A stretch of 64,000 nt of DNA, taken from positions 62,001 through 126,000 of the forward strand of contig JAEXFI010000049.1 in the NCBI GenBank assembly GCA_023400235.1. The letters run 5' to 3'. This stretch comes from Bacillota bacterium. GTDB lineage: Bacteria; Bacillota; Clostridia; Acetivibrionales; DSM-1351. This document shows positions 8,131 through 16,406 of the stretch, one piece after another. The notes below the pieces were generated by a model. The model saw only the letters and a program-made list of their open reading frames with translations. It was not told the DNA's origin and did no database searches. The number at the start of each line of letters is the position of its first letter. Position 1 is the stretch's first letter. The translations under genes were made by a program, and so were the position numbers.

Positions 8131-9090
8131 ATGGAAATATTTGTGAAAACACTTTCATTTAAGGACTATAATGAGGTTGAAGCTTGGATGTATCGCAATG
8201 CACGGCCCATTGAACTGGCACTTTGGCAGTATTATTTTGTAAATGGCAGCAAGGAAGCCGTTCTTTCCGCCCTTGCTTTTTATCAGAATGAAGACGGCGG
8301 GTTTGGACATGCTCTTGAGGCTGATAGCTGGAACCCCAATTCATCACCGTATACAACCTTGAGGGCAATAAATATTTTAAGGGGAATTGACTTTAGCCAT
8401 AAGCAGCATCCCATACTACAAGGAATATTCAAGTTTCTGGAAAGTAACGTCTATTGTTCGGAAAATGGATGGTATTTTAATATTCCATCAAATGATGAAT
8501 ATGCTCATGCCCCCTGGTGGACGTACAGCATGGAGGACAACACTTTTGAAGGCATAGGAGTAACAGCGGGTCTAATCAGTTTTATTTTATTAAATGCCCA
8601 TAAGGATTCCGAAATATATATAAAGGCTCTGACCCTTGCAGAGATCATAATCAGGAAGCTCAACGCAGTTGATAAATATGGGGAAATGGGCATAGGCGGC
8701 TATATTGTGCTGGTTGACACTATTGAACAGGCAGGGTTGACCGCACATTTCGACTTCAAGGCTATTACGGAGAAAGTTAAAAAGCTTGTATATGATGCTA
8801 TAGAAAGAGATACCACAAAGTGGGCTTATTATTCCAGAAGACCTTCTGATTATATAGGTTCTCCTGAAAGTATATTTTATAAGGATAACCAGGACATTAT
8901 AGCAAAGGAGCTGGATTACCTCATTGACACAAGGCTGCAGAACGGTGTCTGGAATATTACCTGGAGCTGGTTTGAAAACAATGAGAAGTATGCGAAGGAG
9001 TTCGCCATAAGTGAAAATTGGTGGAAGGCCAGCGTTGCCATTGACAAAATCACTTTTTTGAAAAACTTTGGCAGGCTGGAGCAGTTTTAA
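8131..9090 (+). CDS. Alpha/alpha-toroid (prenyltransferase/squalene-cyclase-like) protein
   Basis: 319 residues, strong GAGGAGGT at 8122-8129. The segment LSALAFYQNEDGGFGHALEA contains a QxxDGGFG-type QW-like motif typical of terpenoid-cyclase/prenyltransferase toroid repeats, followed by further helical repeats (for example FLESNVYCSENGWYF, RLQNGVWNITWSW). It lacks a recognisable DxDD cyclase motif, so catalytic activity is uncertain. A terminator follows directly, so it is monocistronic. Confidence 0.75.
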   Translation: MEIFVKTLSFKDYNEVEAWMYRNARPIELALWQYYFVNGSKEAVLSALAFYQNEDGGFGHALEADSWNPNSSPYTTLRAINILRGIDFSHKQHPILQGIFKFLESNVYCSENGWYFNIPSNDEYAHAPWWTYSMEDNTFEGIGVTAGLISFILLNAHKDSEIYIKALTLAEIIIRKLNAVDKYGEMGIGGYIVLVDTIEQAGLTAHFDFKAITEKVKKLVYDAIERDTTKWAYYSRRPSDYIGSPESIFYKDNQDIIAKELDYLIDTRLQNGVWNITWSWFENNEKYAKEFAISENWWKASVAIDKITFLKNFGRLEQF

Positions 9091-9101
9091 GTTGAAACAT
9101 A

Positions 9102-9136
9102 GAAATACCAGGCGTTTCATGCGTTTGGTATTTTTT
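9102..9136 (+). terminator. Rho-independent terminator
   Basis: AAATACCAGGCG pairs with TGCGTTTGGTATTT (some G-T pairs), followed by a T-run at 9129-9136. Confidence 0.8.
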
Positions 9137-9172
9137 GTTGCGGGGACAAATAAGGCTGAATACCGGGCAAAG

Positions 9173-9737
9173 CTACTGTGAATATACTTTTAATTTATCA
9201 TACGCGGTTTCATATTTTTCAGTTTTTTGAATGATTTTATTTTTATCAAATAAATCCCAAATGCTTATTTTATTGCTGGCAATTATATCATTTTCTATTG
9301 ACCATTTCCCATTATATTTTTTCAACAGAGTCAGTCTATAATATGCAGAATTCTTACTAGATTTAGGTGTCTCAAAATTTAATGACATATTTGTTTTGAG
9401 CTTGGATTTTATTATGCACATATTGGAAATCAAAAAATATCCATCCCATACATTCCCGATTTTAGCTTGTGAAATTTTAGTGGTTTCTTTGCTATACAAT
9501 AAGTTATAGTACTTATCCCGCCTATAAATTTGCTCTAGAAAATACTTATTTATTAATAATATTTTCATATTCGGGAAATTGATTTTTACATATCACATCA
9601 TAATATTTATAATCGAATTCTATAATAGAGCTTTTAGCAGAATTAATATTAGGTATATACCAATATAAGACTAACAAGATAATAATTATTATTATTAATA
9701 TTAGATAAAATTTTCGAAACCTATGTATAGTTCTCAT
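9173..9737 (-). pseudogene. Frameshifted membrane-anchored gene, possibly DUF4829-like
   Basis: Two overlapping minus-strand frames appear to be one gene. The upstream part (start ATG 9735-9737, AAGGTG ribosome binding site) encodes a transmembrane helix then ...FPEYENIINK-stop near 9546. The downstream part (9173-9568) continues with INKYFLEQIYRRDKYYNLL and ends with a domain of the type YYRLTLLKKYNGKWSIEND, reminiscent of DUF4829 lipoproteins. One base change around 9546-9568, in an ATTATTAATAAATA tract, would join them. It could be a true pseudogene, programmed slippage or a sequencing error. Confidence 0.6.
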
Positions 9738-9862
9738 AATCATCACCTTATCAAATTTACCTTTATTTTACTATTATATTGTATGTTTGACAATATGTAA
9801 AAATAGTTATACTATACATATTGAAATAAATACCAAATTTATATTATTTTAGAAGAAAAAAT

Positions 9863-10798
9863 ATGAAGCGAATTTACAAAAGTTATTTAGCCCTGTTGCT
9901 TAGTTTTTTATTTTTATCTTTTTCATCAATTAGTAGTTATGCTATAAGCAATGATAACACAGTGATTCAAAAAAAACTTTTATCAACTTCAATAATGAAT
10001 GAATATCAGAAGATTAAGGAACTTCAAAGTTGTAGTGATGAGGAACTGCTAAAAAAGGGATTTTCAAAAACAGAAATTAAGGAAATAAAAGATTTTAATT
10101 ATGCGAAAGAAATTGTAAAAAGAGCTAAATTAGGAATGGATGATTTAAAATCTCTTGGATACAATGACGAACAAGTAAATATATTAAAACGATATGCTTC
10201 GTCAGATATTCAATCGGAGACCCTATCAGAAGTGCAGTTAAACATTCTTTCATCAACTTGTACTCTGAATGTATGGGAATATGGGCATTTTTACTCATCT
10301 AGTAAATCTGAGGTATATTTAGAATCAGATTGGGATTGGGGAAATATTCCACCGGTCTTTACTGGAACTGACATTGTAGCAATATCATGGAGCGATGGAC
10401 TTTATCCACAGATTAATAGCCAACAGGTATATAGTACATATTGCGATGTTAATTACTATTTTGCTGGTGCGTTAGGTAAAGTGTCATGGATAACTAAAGA
10501 TACACTTACAGTTATAGGAGATACAAATCTGGGGGCATATGCAAAAATTCCAATGTTAAAAAATGTTACTCAGTCTGGAGCGACTATTACTACTTATGCT
10601 ATGGATGGCCGACTACAAGTTTATATATCAAAGCAAGCTGCTGTACTTGAAATATCAGTTTCATCACAATATGGACATTCTACTATTACAGTATCTCCTA
10701 CAGTACAATTTAAGGGTGCACCATCTATAACTTTTGGTGTCACTATGACCACTGAAGCAGCGGATTCAGTTTATATAAATATAAAAAAGCCATATTAA
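9863..10798 (+). CDS. Secreted hypothetical protein
   Basis: 311 residues with a clear signal peptide (basic MKRIYK, hydrophobic LALLLSFLFLSFSSISS, probable cleavage after SYA near residue 27). A helical region (residues 40-120) with a KKGFSKTEIKEIKDF-type segment is followed by a beta-rich C-terminal half with many Ser/Thr/Tyr. The gene is markedly AT-rich and has only a weak ribosome binding site, suggesting acquired DNA. No family recognised. Confidence 0.75.
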   Translation: MKRIYKSYLALLLSFLFLSFSSISSYAISNDNTVIQKKLLSTSIMNEYQKIKELQSCSDEELLKKGFSKTEIKEIKDFNYAKEIVKRAKLGMDDLKSLGYNDEQVNILKRYASSDIQSETLSEVQLNILSSTCTLNVWEYGHFYSSSKSEVYLESDWDWGNIPPVFTGTDIVAISWSDGLYPQINSQQVYSTYCDVNYYFAGALGKVSWITKDTLTVIGDTNLGAYAKIPMLKNVTQSGATITTYAMDGRLQVYISKQAAVLEISVSSQYGHSTITVSPTVQFKGAPSITFGVTMTTEAADSVYINIKKPY

Positions 10799-10872
10799 GG
10801 AGCAATGCAGAATTCTACAATTGATCCCAACAATAATGCTTTTTATTAATTTAAAAAATATGCAATTAATAC

Positions 10873-10920
10873 AAAAGGGGGGCCATTTATGTTGGCACCC
10901 CCCTCATTCATTACTTTTAT
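10873..10920 (+). terminator. Possible terminator hairpin
   Basis: AAGGGGGGCCA pairs with TTGGCACCCCCCTT (one bulged A), followed by a moderately T-rich tail. Confidence 0.5.
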
Positions 10921-11036
10921 TAATATTCAGTTCTTAGATTTTTAAGTTTTTAGTAGGATGCAAGTTAATGATATAATTAATAAAAGTCTACTGGTAATTA
11001 TTCAGAGTTTATATTCATTATAAAAGGGGTATTTGT

Positions 11037-11357
11037 TTGGATTCTATATTTAACGATTTCAAAAAATGGATTTTCAATAGGAGAATAATATGGGAAGAAG
11101 TTGGCTTAAACATAGATAGTATAGCTGATGCTTCTCATGCTCACCAGATTCATGTAGCTTTACATTCAAAGGCTGGATTTGGTCATATTGGGTTATTTGA
11201 AAGCAATAATATCTATTGGGTCGAATTTGAAGCTGTTATCGAAGGCGCTAAGAACTTTTATAAATACTATGAGTTTGATAAATTACCGTCATTTAGTATT
11301 GTTGAAGAAGAATACTTGTGTTTTATGACGGGAAACAAAGTCAATTGCCACCCGTAA
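11037..11357 (+). CDS. Small hypothetical protein, possibly TriTu-type immunity protein
   Basis: 106 residues from TTG 11037; AAAAGGGG at 11021-11028 sets this start. The N-terminal helix with WIFNRRIIWEEVGLNID followed by a beta sheet (QIHVALHSKAGFGHIGLFES..YWVEFEA) is reminiscent of the TriTu immunity family found with polymorphic toxins, but the match is from memory and weak. It sits in an AT-rich accessory patch next to a secreted protein; no toxin is evident beside it. Confidence 0.5.
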   Translation: MDSIFNDFKKWIFNRRIIWEEVGLNIDSIADASHAHQIHVALHSKAGFGHIGLFESNNIYWVEFEAVIEGAKNFYKYYEFDKLPSFSIVEEEYLCFMTGNKVNCHP

Positions 11358-11426
11358 AAATCCAGAATTCTTAACAAAATAGTGTAATATTTCATATCCA
11401 ATATTCTTTTTAGCCATTTACTTTTC

Positions 11427-11455
11427 TTTACACAGGAAAAAATTCATGCTACCAT
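11427..11455 (+). promoter_or_regulatory. Sigma-A promoter of the TetR-hydrolase operon
   Basis: TTTACA (11427-11432), 17-base spacer, TACCAT (11450-11455). Confidence 0.7.
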
Positions 11456-11456
11456 A

Positions 11457-11474
11457 TGAATGAACATTCATTCA
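11457..11474. promoter_or_regulatory. TetR-type operator palindrome
   Basis: TGAATGAACATTCATTCA: perfect 8-base arms around CA. It covers the predicted transcription start and lies immediately before the regulator's ribosome binding site, so autorepression by the following TetR protein is likely. Confidence 0.75.
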
Positions 11475-11488
11475 GAAAGGTGCGCAAT

Positions 11489-12118
11489 ATGTCTATTCAA
11501 AGTGAAGCGCTTGATAAGAAATTTACGGAAGATTTTGAAAAAATGAGTCCTGACAAAGGAAACCGTCAGATAATTATGAATGCTATTGATGTGTTTTCCA
11601 GGAAGGGCCTTGCCGGAACAAAAATAAAGGATATAGCGAAAAAGGCTGGCTTTAGTCAGGGTTTTGTATATAATTACTTTAAATCCAAGGATGACATTTT
11701 CACGAAAATTTTTGACCTGGCACTAGATGGTGCGGGCAATTCGGTAAAATATGCTTCTGAGCTGGAAGGTACTCCATATCAGAAAATATATTGGCTGACA
11801 GAAGCATACTTATCACCGGAAGGTATTTCGATGCACCATTGGAGGCTGATAATGCTTCAAGCTACAACCTCTGAAGGAATACCCGAGGAAGCCAAAAGAA
11901 TAGCAAAAGAGAAAGTAAATAAGCCCTTTGAATATATGCTGCCGATGCTCATACAGGGGCAAAATATGGGAGAGATTGTGAGGGAAGACCCTTTGATGCT
12001 TGCCATAACATATTTTTCATTTATACAGGGGTTGGGTATAACACGGGTACAGAATGGAAACAACATTCCTTTCCCGTCCATTGATATGGTCCTTAGCTTC
12101 CTGAAAAACAAAGCATAG
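11489..12118 (+). CDS. TetR/AcrR family transcriptional regulator
   Basis: 209 residues from ATG 11489 (AAAGG at 11476-11480). An in-frame ATG at 11456 is inside the operator. The N-terminal helix-turn-helix (IIMNAIDVFSRKGLAGTKIKDIAKKAGFSQGFVYNYFKSKDDIF) is followed by the helical ligand domain. Co-transcribed with the alpha/beta hydrolase 35 bases downstream, which is its probable target with itself. Confidence 0.93.
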   Translation: MSIQSEALDKKFTEDFEKMSPDKGNRQIIMNAIDVFSRKGLAGTKIKDIAKKAGFSQGFVYNYFKSKDDIFTKIFDLALDGAGNSVKYASELEGTPYQKIYWLTEAYLSPEGISMHHWRLIMLQATTSEGIPEEAKRIAKEKVNKPFEYMLPMLIQGQNMGEIVREDPLMLAITYFSFIQGLGITRVQNGNNIPFPSIDMVLSFLKNKA

Positions 12119-12153
12119 CGGGTTGCTGTCAAATAATATGAGGAGGGGTCTCT

Positions 12154-13035
12154 ATGGTCAAGGTGTTTAAGAATGAAAAGGGTAAAAGGCAGGTCTTGAA
12201 TTCCTATAATCACTTGCTTGAATTATGGGATACAGCTTTTGAAGAGGTGGAGCTGGCAACCAGGTATGGAACAACACATTGCATTGTTTCCGGCAATCCG
12301 GAAAGTCCACCCGTGCTGATGTTTCACGGTGTGGGAGATAATTCCGCCGTTATGTGGGTGTTGAATATCAAGGAATTATCCCGGCATTTTTACTGTATTG
12401 CAGTTGATACCATAGGTGGTCCCGGAAAAAGTGTACCCAATGAAAACTATAACAAGAAGAGCTTTGACCAGGTGGGCTGGATAAATGAAGTAGCGGAACT
12501 GCTTAAAATAAAGGCTTTTAATATTATCGGCGTATCCAACGGCGGGTATATGGCATTTAACTATGCGGTAAATGAAGGCCGGAGAGTCAATAAGGTGGTG
12601 TGCCTGGAGGGCGGCATGCTTGTGAAGCCCCTTAAGGCAATGCTGAAAACAATAATGCTTCTTTTTCCGGAAATACTGATTCCAACCCAAAATAATATGC
12701 GAAAGATAATGAAAAAGCTGGTTTCACCCGACTCTGACTTTTTTGTACGCTGTCCGGAGGTGATTGACCACTTGATTATGGTAATGAAAAATCACAACCA
12801 GAGGGCTATGTTCATGCACAAGCTGGAAAAGTATGATAAAGAAAAAGCAATGCCTGTAAAAGAAAAGCTGTATTTTTTGATTGGTGGCTACAGGGTGGCA
12901 GACAAGAAAGAATTTACAGATATTCTGGAGGCTGGCGGGTACAAATACAAGGTAATAGCCGGAGCAGGACATGGTATTAACCATGAGCAGCCTGAAACAG
13001 TTAACAATGAGATAATTAATTTTTTACTGGGCTGA
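12154..13035 (+). CDS. Alpha/beta fold hydrolase
   Basis: 293 residues; AGGAGGGG at 12141-12148. It has the oxyanion segment MFHGVGDNSAVMW, nucleophile elbow GVSNGG (Ser near residue 129), an acid region, and the catalytic His in GAGHGINHEQP near the end. Cytosolic esterase/hydrolase type with unknown substrate. Second gene of a TetR operon; its 3' end overlaps the convergent membrane gene by 12 bases. Confidence 0.9.
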   Translation: MVKVFKNEKGKRQVLNSYNHLLELWDTAFEEVELATRYGTTHCIVSGNPESPPVLMFHGVGDNSAVMWVLNIKELSRHFYCIAVDTIGGPGKSVPNENYNKKSFDQVGWINEVAELLKIKAFNIIGVSNGGYMAFNYAVNEGRRVNKVVCLEGGMLVKPLKAMLKTIMLLFPEILIPTQNNMRKIMKKLVSPDSDFFVRCPEVIDHLIMVMKNHNQRAMFMHKLEKYDKEKAMPVKEKLYFLIGGYRVADKKEFTDILEAGGYKYKVIAGAGHGINHEQPETVNNEIINFLLG

Positions 13036-13527
13036 TGTAAATGGGTTTATAACTGCATGCGTTGCAATTAACAGCAGCCAAAGGTACAGCATAATAAATT
13101 TAAAGGTTGTAAACCAGGAACATAGGGTTGCGCTGGTTTTGCTGAATACAGGATATTGCCCCAGCATATGCAAAAGCAGTATGTTTTCAAAGACATCCAG
13201 CAGTGCTCTCAAGACGCACAAAATATAAAGAAATGTTCTTAACTGCGGCGATACGGGTACGGCCTCCGAAACAGCTGCCATGGTAATTAGGAAGCACGCA
13301 ATAAAAACGAAATCCAGCAGGAGAAACTTTTGATAAGCGGCCCTTCCGCCTCTATTTATTTGCTCAAAGGTTTTTCTTACTGTCTCACAGCTGTAATGAA
13401 ATCGCATGTCCAGCAGCCTGAAAGAGCGGTCAAATGCCTGAATTCCACTAATTCCATGATTAGTTTTATACATTATCACAAGGCATATAAAGAAACCAAG
13501 TATACCTATTACCTTTATTAGTTTCAT
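13024..13527 (-). CDS. Four-helix integral membrane protein
   Basis: 167 residues from ATG 13525-13527 (AAGGAG upstream; a TTG one codon further upstream is also possible). Hydrophobic segments at about residues 5-22, 71-88, 97-116 and 137-158. No family recognised. It is divergent from the TetR gene at 13681 and shares with it an intergenic region rich in palindromes, so it may be that regulator's target. Confidence 0.7.
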   Translation of the reverse strand: MKLIKVIGILGFFICLVIMYKTNHGISGIQAFDRSFRLLDMRFHYSCETVRKTFEQINRGGRAAYQKFLLLDFVFIACFLITMAAVSEAVPVSPQLRTFLYILCVLRALLDVFENILLLHMLGQYPVFSKTSATLCSWFTTFKFIMLYLWLLLIATHAVINPFTSAQ

Positions 13528-13551
13528 CAATTATATTCTCCTTTTATTTAT

Positions 13552-13601
13552 CACCATAAACCGCAACACTTGTGGCGGTTTATGGTGTATAGTATACTAT
13601 A
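13552..13601. promoter_or_regulatory. Two palindromes between divergent genes
   Basis: CACCATAAACCGC (13552-13564) and GCGGTTTATGGTG (13575-13587) form a perfect 13-base inverted repeat around a 10-base centre. TATAGTATACTATA (13588-13601) is a perfect 14-base palindrome directly adjoining it. Location between the membrane gene and the TetR gene suggests an operator region. Confidence 0.65.
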
Positions 13602-13636
13602 GCGTGTAGCAGCAAGCAATAAAGTGAAGGCAAGTG

Positions 13637-13661
13637 CCACAAAAGAGGTGGTTTTGTGGCG
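13637..13661. promoter_or_regulatory. Leader hairpin before TetR gene
   Basis: GCCACAAAA (13637-13645) and TTTTGTGGC (13653-13661) are perfect inverted arms, 10-20 bases before the ribosome binding site. No T-run follows, so it looks more like an operator or leader structure than a terminator. Confidence 0.5.
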
Positions 13662-13680
13662 CTTTACAGGAGGAGAGGAT

Positions 13681-14205
13681 ATGCTTCAAAGTATGAATCC
13701 AACAGCGCGGCAATCTCAGCAGTGGATAGTCCAGGCCTTGCTGGAGCTGATGGAGACCACGGACTATGCTGGCATCAGTGTGTCGGAGATTTGCCGCAAG
13801 TCAGGGTTGGACCGCCGTACCTTTTACAGGAATTTTGATTCAAAGCATGATGTATTGGAACAATATATTATTCATTTAGGTGAAGAGTATATTAAACAGT
13901 ACTCAAAGCTTGACAGCCCCTCAAGTTACCTTGCGTCAAAATTCTTCTTTGATTTTTGGAATGGTCACTTGCATTTTATCAAAAACATAAAAAGATGCGG
14001 GCTGAGTGATATTATTTTCCAAAGGTTTGAAAAATTCACAAAGGAACATGCCGAGCTGCTGATAGGAGATGAGGTTTTAAAGCTGCCCGCAGAATATGTA
14101 TTTTCATATAGAATCGGCGGTTTTTGGAATGTAATGCTGACGTGGGTGGAAAGTGACATAATGCTATCTCCGGATGAAATGGCGTCGATAATTTCTCAAA
14201 TATAA
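13681..14205 (+). CDS. TetR family transcriptional regulator
   Basis: 174 residues from ATG 13681, with AGGAGGAGAGG directly upstream. The N-terminal helix-turn-helix (ALLELMETTDYAGISVSEICRKSGLDRRTFYRNF) is of the DhaS/TetR_C_8 kind, and the C-terminal part is a short helical bundle. Such small TetR proteins often lack an obvious ligand pocket. Likely regulates itself and/or the divergent membrane protein. Confidence 0.88.
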   Translation: MLQSMNPTARQSQQWIVQALLELMETTDYAGISVSEICRKSGLDRRTFYRNFDSKHDVLEQYIIHLGEEYIKQYSKLDSPSSYLASKFFFDFWNGHLHFIKNIKRCGLSDIIFQRFEKFTKEHAELLIGDEVLKLPAEYVFSYRIGGFWNVMLTWVESDIMLSPDEMASIISQI

Positions 14206-14297
14206 CAAGTTTACAAAACATACGTGTCATTGGAGCGGGCAGGGGAAAACAGCCTGGCCCTTGCCCGGCAGACGGTTTCCATAATATAATTAATATC

Positions 14298-14316
14298 TGT
14301 CCGGATATACCGGACA
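14298..14316. promoter_or_regulatory. Palindrome upstream of GNAT gene
   Basis: TGTCCGGATATACCGGACA: perfect 7-base arms, 50 bases before the acetyltransferase start. Could be an operator or the terminator stem of the preceding gene; a T-run is weak. Confidence 0.45.
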
Positions 14317-14365
14317 TTAAATACCTTATTTATTTTATTAATATTACAAATGAGAGGCGAGGCTA

Positions 14366-14881
14366 ATGAATATTGAAAGAATTTTTTCTGAAAGACTGTT
14401 ACTTATTCCGCTTACACGTGAAGTAGCAGCTGCTGTTTTGAATGGCAGAAAGGAGGTGCTGGAAGAGTTGGGGCTAAAGGTGGACGAAAACTGGCCAGAT
14501 AAGGAGAGTCTTGAAACACTGCCAAAAATCATTAAAATTCTGGATTCGGTAAAAGAGCCCTCCGGTTTTGAAGCGTGGCTGGTGGTAAAGCGGGATGCAA
14601 TGACTGTAATCGGGGATGCAGGCTTTAAAGGCAAGCCCAACGAAAAGGGTGGAATAGACATAGGCTATTCTATAATAGCTCAGGAACAAAAGAAGGGATA
14701 TGGATTTGAGACGGCAAAAGCACTTGCTGACTGGGCTTTTTTACATGGGGAGGTACGCTTCATCTCAGCAAGCTGTCTTTTGGGCAACAAGGGTTCTGCC
14801 AGAATTTTGGAAAAATTAGGAATGCAGGAAACCTCCCGGGATGAGACGATGATATACTGGAAAGTTTCGAGGCCGGTTTAA
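14366..14881 (+). CDS. GNAT family N-acetyltransferase
   Basis: 171 residues, GAGGCGAGG upstream. Acetyltransf_3/RimJ type: SERLLLIPLT at the N-terminus, GIDIGYSIIAQEQKKGYGFETAKAL (acetyl-CoA binding Q/KxxGxG/A variant KKGYGFE), and NKGSARILEKLGMQ near the C-terminus. Substrate unknown. Confidence 0.9.
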   Translation: MNIERIFSERLLLIPLTREVAAAVLNGRKEVLEELGLKVDENWPDKESLETLPKIIKILDSVKEPSGFEAWLVVKRDAMTVIGDAGFKGKPNEKGGIDIGYSIIAQEQKKGYGFETAKALADWAFLHGEVRFISASCLLGNKGSARILEKLGMQETSRDETMIYWKVSRPV

Positions 14882-15057
14882 AAGGAGTTGGATACTTTAC
14901 TCACTGGCGGGCTATAAATGTGGTAAACAGGCAGAGCCGCTTGAAGCAGATCGCATAGTTTTAATAAATAATTTTTTTGGTTTTAGAAAGCCGGTGCTAA
15001 TTTACTTATATTATATAGGGAGCTGCCCTAAATAAATGGAATATGTTTAAAGGGACT

Positions 15058-15112
15058 AAAGCAGTGCAGAGGGGGAGGCAGACGGATACTGGCGCTCCTG
15101 CTGCACTGCTTT
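15058..15112. terminator. Possible bidirectional terminator
   Basis: AAAGCAGTGCAG (15058-15069) and CTGCACTGCTTT (15101-15112) are perfect inverted arms. It lies between the GNAT gene and the convergent ATPase gene; T-runs are short. Confidence 0.5.
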
Positions 15113-15155
15113 GACATTACGCGTCAGCCTTCATAGCTGTGCTGGCTTATCAGGC

Positions 15156-15809
15156 CTACTTTTGCTCGGTCCTGGCTATCTCGCCGGCATTCATGGTTAT
15201 AATCCCGCTGGCATGCTTTCTTATTTGACCGGGATTGTGCGTAACCCACAAAACAGTTATACCCTCATCATTCAAAACCCGTATTACATTTTCCACAATT
15301 ACAGCATTATCGTGATCAAGCTCTGAGGTGATTTCGTCCAGCAGTAATATTTCAGGCTTGAAAAGCAGACTCCTTGCAAGTGACAGGCGCTGCTTCTCTC
15401 CATCGGACAGATATCTGACCTCCTTGTATATAAAATCCGGGGACAGCCGGAAAAGAGAAAAAAGTTCGAAAATCCTCTTTTCATCTACCTTCAGATCTCT
15501 TATTAGAAATGGGAACCTGAGGTTTTCCATGACAGTGTCTCCAAAAAGGTAAGGAGTGTGAAAACAGTAGGTGATGCTTTTTCTTAGCTCCGAGGGAGTA
15601 TAATTATAAAGGCTTTTGGATTTAAAGCTTATTTCACCCCTGGTAGGACTTATGAGATTGCAGCTCAGCTTTAACAGCGCACTTTTCCCGCTGCCTGAAG
15701 GGCCGGTTATCAGTAAGAAAGCGCCTGCTTCAACATTTACAGATACATTTTTCAGAACAGTTTTATTGTCATGAACATAAGTCACCTTGTGAAATTCAAG
15801 TAAAGACAC
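15156..15809 (-). CDS. FetA-like ABC transporter ATPase, lone subunit
   Basis: 217 residues. GTG 15807-15809 is chosen because GGGAGGTG sits just upstream of it; a longer ORF begins before that ribosome binding site. Walker A GPSGSGKS, signature LSDGEKQR (G to D in LSGGE), Walker B ILLLDEITSELD and H-loop WVTHN are present. YCFHTPYLFGDTVMENLRFPF and LWVTHNPGQI match the FetA (YbbL) ATPase of the FetAB iron exporter. No FetB permease lies on either side. Confidence 0.85.
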   Translation of the reverse strand: MSLLEFHKVTYVHDNKTVLKNVSVNVEAGAFLLITGPSGSGKSALLKLSCNLISPTRGEISFKSKSLYNYTPSELRKSITYCFHTPYLFGDTVMENLRFPFLIRDLKVDEKRIFELFSLFRLSPDFIYKEVRYLSDGEKQRLSLARSLLFKPEILLLDEITSELDHDNAVIVENVIRVLNDEGITVLWVTHNPGQIRKHASGIITMNAGEIARTEQK

Positions 15810-15921
15810 TGTATTAGCACCTCCCGACATACTATCACTTAGTATATTCCCAGAAATAGATTAATTAATCAGCTATGAAAATTTTCTGCATTATGCTCTA
15901 AGAATTTTCTGCATCAGTGTA

Positions 15922-15950
15922 TTGTAATCTTAAAAATAAGGGTATATAAT
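15922..15950 (+). promoter_or_regulatory. Sigma-A promoter of the M-box/corA transcript
   Basis: TTGTAA (15922-15927), 17-base spacer, TATAAT (15945-15950). Confidence 0.8.
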
Positions 15951-15970
15951 TATGTTAATAGAATATTTCG

Positions 15971-16135
15971 TTAGGTGAGGTTCCTATACAGATATATGCT
16001 GCTGCCCGGAAACATCGAGAGATGCCAATGGGTCAACAGGTACTACCGAAATAAGGTTTTACTTAATGTAGCTGGAGAAGGTATTATTGTAGTATTCCAA
16101 AGCTGTATAGTGCTAAAACTCAACGAGTGAAGGTG
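15971..16135 (+). ncRNA. M-box (ykoK) magnesium riboswitch
   Basis: The strand shows the conserved M-box blocks in order: TTAGGTGAGGTTCCTATA (15971-15988), GCTGCCCGGAAACATCGAGA, GATGCCAATGGGTCAACAG (16021-16039), ATAAGGTTTTACTTAATG, and AGTGCTAAAACTC (16109-16121). M-box RNAs fold compactly when Mg2+ is abundant and stop expression of Mg2+ uptake genes. A terminator with a competing antiterminator follows, and the first gene downstream is CorA-like. Confidence 0.93.
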
Positions 16136-16153
16136 TTTTTTTATGCTTGGAAT

Positions 16154-16180
16154 CCGTCACTCGTAGTGTCGGTTTTTTTA
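16154..16180 (+). terminator. M-box-controlled attenuator terminator
   Basis: CCGTCACT pairs with AGTGTCGG (T-T mismatch inside) followed by seven T. CACTCGT (16158-16164) is also fully complementary to ACGAGTG (16123-16129) at the end of the aptamer, giving the mutually exclusive antiterminator expected for an M-box OFF switch. Confidence 0.85.
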
Positions 16181-16406
16181 TTGTGCGAAATATGTTTATC
16201 AAATTTATTGGTACTTTCATTTTTTTTGTAAAGGCAGGTGAATGGTATGGATTGTGACCCTGATAGTAGAAACATAAAATTTAATACAAAATCATATGGG
16301 TTTATTTTTCATGCCGTCACGTATTTACTTGTCTAGACAGCTGTGCTTTGCAGTCTGAAAAATTAACCCTTGCACATTTAAAATTTTTTTAAAGAGGGTG
16401 AAAGAT

